Shown: positions 1-5,356 of the stretch, piece after piece
Position numbering within the stretch: the stretch's first letter is position 1
Layout: the number at the start of each line of letters is the position of its first letter
DNA from: Verrucomicrobiales bacterium
GTDB taxonomy: Bacteria; Verrucomicrobiota; Verrucomicrobiia; Verrucomicrobiales; DEV007
Assembly: GCA_023253615.1 (NCBI GenBank)
Contig: JALRFZ010000795.1
Span: 1-5,356, forward strand
Reading direction: 5' to 3'
Length of the DNA stretch: 5,356 nt
Position numbers and translations under genes: made by a program
The notes under the pieces: generated by a model
Seen by the model: only the letters and a program-made list of their open reading frames with translations
The model's database searches: none
What the model was told of the DNA's origin: nothing

Positions 1-1505
1 GGCACGAGCAAGGGCAGCTCCGTGCCTCCGCCGGCACCGTCGGGCCACCGGGGATTGGAGACACGTCCTCCGGCGCTGACGGCGTGGGGCGAGGCGAGAC
101 CTGGCACGGCGGGAAAGTTCACAGCCGCAGCGGGAACGAGACTGCCGTCGGAGATCTTGGGCACGACGCTGGCGGGCGGCTCGATCCCTTCACTGACCCA
201 TTGGTGCATCGCGAGGCGCAGGGCATGGATCGAGGCACTGGCGCTGACCGGATTGGCGAGCGGCTCGCCCTTCACCAAGGCCGTCGGCGGAAAAGGAGCG
301 GGACCATGCGAGGGTCCGGCGAAGAAGTAGGAACGCACCTCGTCGGGAAAATCGAGATCCTTCTCACCCGCCACGTCGGTATGGGTGAGCGCGGCGACGC
401 GGCCGGCGCCCCAGTATTCGGCGGCCATGTTCGTGTAGAAAATCTTCGGACGGTGGCTGACGCGTGGATTTTCAAGAACGCCGTCGGTGTGACCGCTGAC
501 CGGATCGGTCAGGGCGCGGTCGGCGAAGGGAAAGGACGACGTGTCGTATCCGGCGATGGCGCGCGGCTTCGACCAGCGTTCATTCAGGATGAGCCGCCCC
601 GCGCCCGCGACGTGGGCCATGATGCCATCGAGGGCGATGCGATCGTGCTCGTCGGTGTTGAAACCGAGGTAGACGAAATCGCGGAGAAAACGCCCGCATT
701 GCGACGAGCCGAAAGCGTAGGCGTGCCCGACCGGAGCGAGGGAATCCTCACCGTGTTTCAGCCACGCGACGGCATCGCGGATCGCGGCGTAACCGAGGCC
801 TCCGACCGGCGGGCTCTCCGCGAGCCATTGGACCTCGTAGGTGAGGCCGGGCTCGAAGCCACCTTCCAGCCGCAAGCGATGTCCCTCGACCGACCATTTC
901 TCCCGCGGCACTTCCCGACCACCCGGAAAAGCGGCACGGTCGCGGATGAGGAGCCGGCTGTCGGGTCCGTCCACCTCGACGGGAGGATAAACGGCGAGGT
1001 CGGTGACCTTTTGCTCGGGCAAGGATTTGTCGGGCGTGAAGACCGCATTGACGACCCCACGAATGGGAGAGCGGTCGGGATTCCGCGCCGCGGGCACCTC
1101 GAGCCGCATCTTCTTTTCCTCCGGAAGGATGTCGAATTCCCACCCGACGCTGACGACGGTGAAGCCGTGCCTGACAAACCACTCTTGCAGGCTCGCTTTG
1201 CCGCCGCGGTTGGGGATCTCGATCCAGGCCGCGCCATTGCCTTTCGCGGGATCCTTCGGGCGAAGCACACGCAGATCTCCGGAAAAAACGACACGCCCAC
1301 TCCCGTTCGCCGGGGCAAGGTCCACATCGGCAATGATGGCATTGCGGGGATGCACCGGATCGACCTCATAGTGCAGTGTCGCGACGACCTCCTCGTAACC
1401 GGTGTCGCCGACATCGGAGGTCGAATGCACCTCGACCCGCACCACTTCGGACCTGAGCGGTGCGACCGCGAGGAGAACTAACAAAACCAAAAAACGACGA
1501 TTCAT
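1..1505 (-). CDS. Secreted alpha/beta hydrolase domain protein (PF20091/Abhydrolase_10-like), C-terminus beyond window
   Basis: The gene starts at ATG 1505 and stays open to the left edge: 501 full codons are visible, with no stop or frameshift. Residues 1-19 form a Sec-type signal peptide: two arginines, a Leu/Val core, then PLRS before the mature part. Features matching the alpha/beta hydrolase domain family PF20091 follow in order: a beta-rich N-terminal part, RHGFTVVSVGWEFD (about 112-125), GLGYAAIRDAVAWLK (about 236-250), the nucleophile elbow GSSQCGR (266-272, predicted Ser268), and FVYLGFNTDE...HVAGAGR (277-304). The loop AGPSHGP near 396-402 offers a candidate catalytic His399. The acid residue cannot be placed. 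Family members are often around 600 residues or more, so probably 100-150 residues are missing. The substrate is unknown; an esterase-type hydrolysis outside the cytoplasm is inferred. The start is chosen because it gives the signal peptide directly; no Shine-Dalgarno sequence precedes it. It follows the CHAT gene by 45 bases. Confidence 0.88.
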   Translation of the reverse strand, partial: MNRRFLVLLVLLAVAPLRSEVVRVEVHSTSDVGDTGYEEVVATLHYEVDPVHPRNAIIADVDLAPANGSGRVVFSGDLRVLRPKDPAKGNGAAWIEIPNRGGKASLQEWFVRHGFTVVSVGWEFDILPEEKKMRLEVPAARNPDRSPIRGVVNAVFTPDKSLPEQKVTDLAVYPPVEVDGPDSRLLIRDRAAFPGGREVPREKWSVEGHRLRLEGGFEPGLTYEVQWLAESPPVGGLGYAAIRDAVAWLKHGEDSLAPVGHAYAFGSSQCGRFLRDFVYLGFNTDEHDRIALDGIMAHVAGAGRLILNERWSKPRAIAGYDTSSFPFADRALTDPVSGHTDGVLENPRVSHRPKIFYTNMAAEYWGAGRVAALTHTDVAGEKDLDFPDEVRSYFFAGPSHGPAPFPPTALVKGEPLANPVSASASIHALRLAMHQWVSEGIEPPASVVPKISDGSLVPAAAVNFPAVPGLASPHAVSAGGRVSNPRWPDGAGGGTELPLLV

Positions 1506-1520
1506 CCGAAGGAGGGATTT
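1506..1520 (-). promoter_or_regulatory. Atypical translation start region of the hydrolase gene, no Shine-Dalgarno
   Basis: The mRNA-sense bases before the hydrolase ATG read AAATCCCTCCTTCGG. This is pyrimidine-rich and contains CCTCCTT, the anti-Shine-Dalgarno sequence itself rather than its complement. The first codons are unusually A/T-rich for this genome (CGT CGT TTT TTG GTT TTG TTA), which should keep the start region open. Initiation without Shine-Dalgarno pairing is inferred. The 45-base gap to the CHAT stop codon contains no terminator-like hairpin. Confidence 0.4.
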
Positions 1521-1550
1521 TGTGGAAACGGGCGATCGGGCACGGCGCCT

Positions 1551-4028
1551 TCACTTTCCCGCGAGCCCGTAGTGGACAAAGGGAGCCCACATCACGGCTT
1601 CGGGAAACTCGGTTTCCGTACGCAACATCGCCTCACGCAACGCGGTCGCCTTGCCGGCTCCCGATTGGATCGACTCGTAGTAATGCCCCATCATCACCGC
1701 GGTTGCGGCATCGCTGACGGGCCAGAGCGACACCACCAGCGCCGGCACGCCGGCGGTGATGAAGCCACGCGAAAGACCGATGACGCCATCTCCGGTGATG
1801 GTCCCGCGGCCGGTGTCGCAGGCGCTGAGCACGGCGAGACCGGCCTTCAGCTTCATCCGCGAGATTTCCTTCGCCGTGAGAAAGCCGTCCTCCCCTTCCC
1901 CGGGTGCGAAGGCGAGCGAGGAGAGGAGCGATTGATTGTAGGAGCTCTCCGCCTCGAGCAAACCATGGGTGGCGAAGTGAAGGAGCCGCGCGCTCTCCAT
2001 TCTTGCGGCCACGGCCGTCTCGGTCGCGGCGTCGCCGATGAGAGGTTCGGTCCGGAGGATCTTCGCAAGGTGCCTCGCCTCGGCCTCGGCTCCGGGCAGG
2101 GGTGAGAGCGATTCGGCGGAGCGGTCGGGACGTGGCTTGTAGCCGGGCATGGTGGGATTGCCGACGAGGAGGACGTCGCCTTCGCCCGCATCGGCGACGG
2201 CGCGTCCCTGCTCGTAGGCGAGCTGCAGGAGTTCGATCGATGGGGTGAGTGTCAGGGTGTGGTGATCGAGCAAGGTCTCTCCCTCCCCACCGTAGGGCAG
2301 CGCCGCGAAGGGCACGAGAAAGAGTTCGCCCTGGGGCACGAAGGTGATGAGGGACGCGTTCTCTTCCGGCAGGAATTCGCGCAGGGGATCGAGGAGCAGG
2401 GACGAGAGGCGGGCCAGGGCGGTCTTTCCATCCACCGCGGCCGGCGCGTTGGCGGGGTCCCGGATCTCCAGGAGAGCGCTGGTGACGAGGTCGCGGATCG
2501 GTCCCGCGAGGGTGGTCGACTGGAATCGGGCCTCGCCCTCGGCCGGAATGACCCAGGCGAGGAGCTGCTGGGGAAAACGCGCGTTCTCCTCCGCCGTCAA
2601 CTGCATCCGGAGGCCGGTGGGGAACGCGTGGACGAGGGAATAGAGGACGATCGTGCCGCGATGGACCTTCGCGATTTCACGGATGGCGGCGGCATCGAGT
2701 TTCTTCACGGCACTGGCTTCGGGCTCGAGGCCGAGTTTCTCCCGCAACAAGGCGGCCTGGGCGGCGCCACGACCATTTTCCGCGGCGACAAGCGCGGCCA
2801 CGACGTCACCACGCCGCAGCTCGATCTGCTGGCGCAGGTCGTAGATGCCCGAGCGCAATTCGGCCATCGAGAGATTCACCTGATCGGCGGAGAAGACGGC
2901 CTGCTTCTGGGCCTGGCGGGAGTTTTCCTCCCAGGCATCGGCCCCCTCTTCTGCTTTTGTCAGGGTGGCCTCCGCTTCGTCGAGCTGGCCCGCGGCGAGC
3001 TGGTAGGCGGCGAGGGTGATGTGGTCGAAGGTCGCCCCGATCTTCGCGATCCCCTCGCCTCCCGCGGTATTTTTGAGTTTCGAAGCGACCGCGGCCTCCT
3101 GTTTCGCGATGACGGGCGCGTAATCGGGCTCTCCGCCGGCGGCAAAGGCGCGTTTCAGCAGCAGTGCGGCCTCGATGGACTGGAGTTCACCGGTCTCGAG
3201 GTCGTGCTTGGAGAGGGTCAGCGCCTCGGCGAGCGCCGCGGCGGCTTCGTCGAGCTGACCGACGCGGAGGAGGCTGGTCGCGAGATTGCGCAGTTCGTAG
3301 CCGAGGAACATCTGGTCCTGCCCTTGGCGGATGAAATCGATCGCCTCGCGGGTCAGGTTCACGGAATCCTCGAGCCGTCCGACCTGGAGCAAGGCCATCG
3401 CGAGGGAGCGCGAGCAATTGGCAGCGAGCTCGGGTTTGCCGATCTTCAACGCCAGCTCGCGGGCCTCCGTGATGGCGGGGACGGCTTCGTCGTGGAGTTT
3501 GTTGGTGAGGCAGTGGTTGCCGTAATTGAAGAGCGCCCAGAATTCCTCCTCGCTGCCCGGTTTTTCGGCGCGCTGCATTTTCCAAAGCTCGTACGAGGTC
3601 AAGACCGCCAGCTTCGGATCACCGCGCAGTCCCACATGCATCTCGAGCGCTTTGAGCAAGCCCTTGCGATAGGCGGGGGCTGTGTCGGGGGCCTCGAGTT
3701 CGCCGACCATCACGCTGGTCGCGGCCTCATCGTCGACCTGGCTGAGGATCTTCGAAAACGTGAAAAACGAGCTCATCGAATCCAGTCCGTGCTCCCGGCA
3801 AAGAGCCAGGGAGGCGCGCGATCGCTCCAGCGCCGTCTTGAAGTCGCCGCGCTGGATGTAACCCTCGGCGCAGGCGTTGTACATCATCGAGAGTGATTCG
3901 GGGTCGCCGCCCGCGCCCTTGAGGGTGGCGATGGCTTTTTCCATCTGTGCCGCGAGATCATCCTGGGCGGACAAGGGCGGCAGGATCGAGAGACTGAGGA
4001 AAAGGAGAAAGAGACGCGCGCGGTTCAT
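1551..4028 (-). CDS. Exported TPR-CHAT domain protein (caspase-like cysteine peptidase)
   Basis: An 825-residue protein. Residues 1-21 are a Sec-type signal peptide (MNRAR, a Leu/Phe-rich core, likely cleavage after LSA before QDD; no lipobox cysteine). Residues 25 to about 430 are alpha-helical with TPR-like repeats, clearest near 45-78, 203-236, 244-273 and 336-360 (for example LATSLLRVGQLDEAAAALAEAL). About 540-823 is a CHAT domain (PF12770): FVPQGELFLVPFAALP (563-578), a linker with LSPLPGAEAEARHL (641-654), the catalytic histidine in HFATHG (His688), and the catalytic cysteine in LSACDTG (Cys737), followed by GDGVIGLSRGFITAGVPALVVSLWPV. The His/Cys dyad is intact, so clan CD peptidase activity is plausible; specificity is unknown. 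A further in-frame ATG at 4298 exists, but that start would overlap most of the DUF937-like gene and remove the signal peptide from the N-terminus. ATG 4028 is therefore preferred. There is no Shine-Dalgarno sequence directly upstream. No recognised CHAT partner gene is next to it. Confidence 0.92.
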   Translation of the reverse strand: MNRARLFLLFLSLSILPPLSAQDDLAAQMEKAIATLKGAGGDPESLSMMYNACAEGYIQRGDFKTALERSRASLALCREHGLDSMSSFFTFSKILSQVDDEAATSVMVGELEAPDTAPAYRKGLLKALEMHVGLRGDPKLAVLTSYELWKMQRAEKPGSEEEFWALFNYGNHCLTNKLHDEAVPAITEARELALKIGKPELAANCSRSLAMALLQVGRLEDSVNLTREAIDFIRQGQDQMFLGYELRNLATSLLRVGQLDEAAAALAEALTLSKHDLETGELQSIEAALLLKRAFAAGGEPDYAPVIAKQEAAVASKLKNTAGGEGIAKIGATFDHITLAAYQLAAGQLDEAEATLTKAEEGADAWEENSRQAQKQAVFSADQVNLSMAELRSGIYDLRQQIELRRGDVVAALVAAENGRGAAQAALLREKLGLEPEASAVKKLDAAAIREIAKVHRGTIVLYSLVHAFPTGLRMQLTAEENARFPQQLLAWVIPAEGEARFQSTTLAGPIRDLVTSALLEIRDPANAPAAVDGKTALARLSSLLLDPLREFLPEENASLITFVPQGELFLVPFAALPYGGEGETLLDHHTLTLTPSIELLQLAYEQGRAVADAGEGDVLLVGNPTMPGYKPRPDRSAESLSPLPGAEAEARHLAKILRTEPLIGDAATETAVAARMESARLLHFATHGLLEAESSYNQSLLSSLAFAPGEGEDGFLTAKEISRMKLKAGLAVLSACDTGRGTITGDGVIGLSRGFITAGVPALVVSLWPVSDAATAVMMGHYYESIQSGAGKATALREAMLRTETEFPEAVMWAPFVHYGLAGK

Positions 4029-4060
4029 GACAGAGGGACGATCATCGTGACGCCCTCTTG
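4025..4060 (-). promoter_or_regulatory. Leader hairpin with possible six-codon mini-ORF at the CHAT gene start
   Basis: Read on the minus strand, AGAGGG (4058-4053) pairs with CCCTCT (4037-4032). Inside it ACGA (4048-4045) pairs with TCGT (4041-4038) around a three-base loop, leaving a four-base bulge CGTC. The structure has 10 base pairs and ends three bases before the CHAT ATG. The same bases hold a tiny reading frame, ATG at 4045 to TGA at 4025 (MIVPLS). AGAGGG sits seven bases before it as the only Shine-Dalgarno-like sequence next to any start here. Its stop overlaps the CHAT start as ATGA. This geometry suggests translational coupling or occlusion of the initiation site. The pairing and overlap are seen directly; the regulatory role is inferred and chance is possible. 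Confidence 0.35.
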
Positions 4061-4063
4061 CCG

Positions 4064-4094
4064 AAAAAACAAGCCTGTCGATCGCGGTGCCTTG
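4064..4094 (-). terminator. Weak terminator-like element after the DUF937-like gene
   Basis: On the minus strand, CAAG (4094-4091) can pair with CTTG (4073-4070), with a G-G mismatch and one more C-G pair inside. The stem is followed at once by six T residues (4069-4064). The shape is that of an intrinsic terminator, but a four-pair stem is too weak to trust. It lies 14 bases after the DUF937-like stop codon and could give partial termination before the CHAT gene. It is the only T-run of this length between genes here. Confidence 0.22.
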
Positions 4095-4107
4095 GAAAGG
4101 AGCGGGA

Positions 4108-4614
4108 TCAATCCGGAGTGCTCGGAAAATACTTACCCGCGAGCCTCCCCAGCCGGGTCGCGAGACTCGGGGCGGGTTTTCCCGAGGGATCCGGCTTGGG
4201 CAAAAGCCGTTGCACGAGACGGATCGTGATCTCGTCGAGCGTGCCGTAGCCCTGCTTCTCCACGGTCGAGGAGAGCAGGGAAAGCGCCGCGCCTCCATAA
4301 GGAACGCGGCGCACGAGGAACCCGAGGATCACGGGCAGGACGATGGGCACGATCTGTGCGGCCTGATCGGGCGTGATCCCGAGACCCGCCCCCACCTGCT
4401 CGCGCATTTGTTCGCCGGTGCCTTCGAGCACCTCATCGATCCCGCCGTCCGCCGCCTCGCGATCCGCGGACGGGTCGAAGCGTTTGAAAACCACCGCCGC
4501 GGCTGCGGGCAGGGCCTTCGCCGCCGTCTCGCGGGGGATGCCGAGGCGTGCGGCGACGCGGGTCGCCATTTCCTCGCCCTGTTCCCGGATCAGTTGTTCG
4601 AGCAAAGTCGCCAT
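4108..4614 (-). CDS. DUF937-like small protein with internal duplication
   Basis: A 168-residue protein without a signal peptide. Two copies of one helical unit occupy about residues 13-46 and 67-100, at a constant offset of 54: GEEMATRVAARLGI...AAKALP against GEQMREQVGAGLGI...AAQIVP. The pattern of an amphipathic helix, then LGI, then an Ala-rich helix ending in a proline and a hydrophobic stretch resembles DUF937 (PF06078) proteins, whose function is not established. Residues 88-101 (IVPIVLPVILGFLV) are very hydrophobic but short for a membrane span. A Pro-rich linker (139-149) leads to a basic C-terminal tail. ATG 4614 is the first in-frame start that gives a complete first repeat; the bases before it (CCCACCCTCCCGCATCCG) contain no Shine-Dalgarno sequence. 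It lies 52 bases after the zinc-ribbon gene and 79 before the CHAT gene. The family call is from pattern memory and moderate. Confidence 0.68.
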   Translation of the reverse strand: MATLLEQLIREQGEEMATRVAARLGIPRETAAKALPAAAAVVFKRFDPSADREAADGGIDEVLEGTGEQMREQVGAGLGITPDQAAQIVPIVLPVILGFLVRRVPYGGAALSLLSSTVEKQGYGTLDEITIRLVQRLLPKPDPSGKPAPSLATRLGRLAGKYFPSTPD

Positions 4615-4666
4615 CGGATGCGGGAGGGTGGGACGACGGCGCGGTCCTGGCCGTTCGAAGGTCGAT
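4615..4666 (-). other. Spacer between zinc-ribbon and DUF937-like genes, C-rich start region
   Basis: This 52-base spacer has no ATG on the minus strand, no T-tract and no Shine-Dalgarno sequence before the DUF937-like ATG. Its 3' part carries CCCTC (4628-4624) nine bases before the start codon, like the C-rich stretches before the two downstream genes. A five-pair hairpin (4636-4640 with 4650-4654, nine-base loop) is possible but has no T-tail, so no terminator is called. The short spacing and lack of a terminator allow read-through from the zinc-ribbon gene. Confidence 0.35.
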
Positions 4667-5356
4667 TCAGTATTCGCCGCGGTTCTTGCCGACCCGTTCG
4701 TCGGTCCACCAATAGAGGATGCGGCCGCAATTCTCGCAGTGGGCGAGACGGTTTTCGGCCTTCACCTCGATCATCGTCGATTTCACCACCTTCATGTGGC
4801 AGCCCTGGCAGATTTCATCGACGAGACCGACCACGGCCATGCCGTTCTTTGATTTGAAAAGGCGGCGGTAACTATCGATGACCTCTTCCGGGACATCGGC
4901 GGCGAGGCGATCGCGCTCGGCCACCTCGGCTTCGCGATCGGCCTTGAGTTTCGCGGCGAGCGCCTCGAGATCCTCGAGCTCTTCCTTCACCGAAGTCTCG
5001 TTCTCGGCGAGCTTCGCGCGGGCCGCCTCGAGGGCCTTGCGCTGCGTCTCCGCCGTTTCCATCAACACCATTTCGCGATCCTCGAGCGCGGCGATCTCCT
5101 TGCCATAGCGCTCGATCTCCACGCCCATGCGTTGGTATTCCTCGTTCTTGCGCGTCTCGAACTGCTGCGTCTTCAGCTTGCCGATGGTGGTGCGGCGCGT
5201 GGCGACGTCGAGCTCGAGATTCTTGATCGCCACCTCGGTGTGCTGCATGTCCACCTGGGCCGCCTCGACCGCTTTCTGATCGGCGACGAGGCGGTCGCGG
5301 ATGTCGTCGGCCTCGACCGGGATGCCGGCGAGCTCCTTGTCGATGGCCTTGATCTT
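4667..5356 (-). CDS. Coiled-coil C4-type zinc-ribbon protein (CT398/CdsZ-FlgZ family), N-terminus beyond window
   Basis: The frame is open to the right edge: 229 residues and a TGA stop are visible. The part upstream of the internal ATG at 5254 still reads as family sequence (KIKAIDKELAGIPVEADDIRDRL), so the true start lies to the right and perhaps 15-20 residues are missing; family members are usually about 240 residues. Visible residues 1 to about 160 are highly charged heptad-like helix forming a coiled-coil hairpin (QFETRKNEEYQRMGVEIE is a typical segment). The C-terminal zinc ribbon (PF02591 type) has two knuckles, ICQGCH (Cys183, Cys186) and HCENCG (Cys207, Cys210), followed by the characteristic RILYWW. 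All four ligands are present. Known relatives include Chlamydia CT398 (CdsZ) and Helicobacter HP0958 (FlgZ), which bind type III/flagellar export components and sigma-54. Most bacterial members have no assigned role, and none is claimed here. The product is cytoplasmic. Confidence 0.9.
   Translation of the reverse strand, partial: KIKAIDKELAGIPVEADDIRDRLVADQKAVEAAQVDMQHTEVAIKNLELDVATRRTTIGKLKTQQFETRKNEEYQRMGVEIERYGKEIAALEDREMVLMETAETQRKALEAARAKLAENETSVKEELEDLEALAAKLKADREAEVAERDRLAADVPEEVIDSYRRLFKSKNGMAVVGLVDEICQGCHMKVVKSTMIEVKAENRLAHCENCGRILYWWTDERVGKNRGEY

Noticed and set aside
84..1481. Long plus-strand open frame opposite the hydrolase gene
   Set aside because: It lies wholly antisense to a well-supported hydrolase gene, its translation shows no recognisable domain, and long antisense frames are expected opposite GC-rich genes.
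1460..1717. Plus-strand gene start suggested by AAGGAGG at 1509-1515
   Set aside because: A perfect Shine-Dalgarno sequence lies on the plus strand before GTG at 1521, but the frame that follows has no domain and runs antisense into the conserved C-terminus of the CHAT domain.
2259..3896. Long plus-strand open frame opposite the CHAT gene
   Set aside because: The translation is a Gly/Arg/Glu-rich composition shadow with no domain, while the minus strand has clear CHAT motifs and TPR-like repeats across the same bases.
1551..4028. CHAT gene as part of a CRISPR (Craspase) or gasdermin defence module
   Set aside because: No repeats, Cas-like effector or gasdermin-like small gene is visible nearby, and the signal peptide argues against a cytoplasmic role. 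Genes outside the window cannot be excluded.
4045..4072. Sigma-70 promoter for the CHAT gene using TTGTTT at 4072-4067
   Set aside because: No acceptable -10 box occurs at 16-18 bases spacing; the best match (GATGAT) is about 20 bases away and only four of six bases fit.
4029..4298. Extending the CHAT protein to the upstream ATG at 4298
   Set aside because: The extra 90 residues are Arg/Ser/Pro-rich, overlap the DUF937-like gene in another frame and would bury the signal peptide.
4636..4654. Hairpin as terminator of the zinc-ribbon gene
   Set aside because: It has only five pairs with a nine-base loop and no following T-tract.
4087..4857. Plus-strand open frame spanning the DUF937-like and zinc-ribbon genes
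   Set aside because: It crosses two antisense genes, becomes Arg/Ser/Pro-rich towards its end, and has no recognisable domain.

Overview
The window is GC-rich bacterial DNA (roughly two thirds G+C). All four protein genes lie on the minus strand, so the order of transcription is right to left: a zinc-ribbon coiled-coil protein (N-terminus off the right edge), a small DUF937-like protein, a TPR-CHAT caspase-like peptidase with a signal peptide, and a secreted alpha/beta hydrolase (C-terminus off the left edge). The gaps between them are 52, 79 and 45 bases. No strong intrinsic terminator is visible, so co-transcription is possible but not shown. There are no rRNA or tRNA genes, CRISPR arrays, transposases or other mobile-element signs.

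Organism (inference): the protein types and the lack of Shine-Dalgarno sequences upstream of the three visible start codons fit the Verrucomicrobiota or a related PVC lineage. Nothing in the window proves this; other GC-rich Gram-negative phyla remain possible.

Layout: 1-1505, partial secreted hydrolase of the PF20091 type with a GSSQCGR nucleophile motif. 1551-4028, an 825-residue protein with a signal peptide, a helical TPR-like region and a C-terminal CHAT domain with an intact His/Cys dyad. 4029-4107, the most structured non-coding stretch: a weak terminator-like element, then a hairpin that contains a possible six-codon leader ORF ending in an ATGA overlap with the CHAT start. 4108-4614, the DUF937-like protein, built on an ungapped internal duplication. 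4667-5356, the zinc-ribbon protein with two CxxC knuckles.

Functionally, the two left-hand genes both encode predicted exported enzymes (a caspase-like peptidase and an esterase-type hydrolase), while the two right-hand genes look cytoplasmic. I see no gene that would turn the CHAT protein into a known defence module (no gasdermin, CRISPR effector or NTPase partner). A joint pathway for the four genes is not supported by the sequence.
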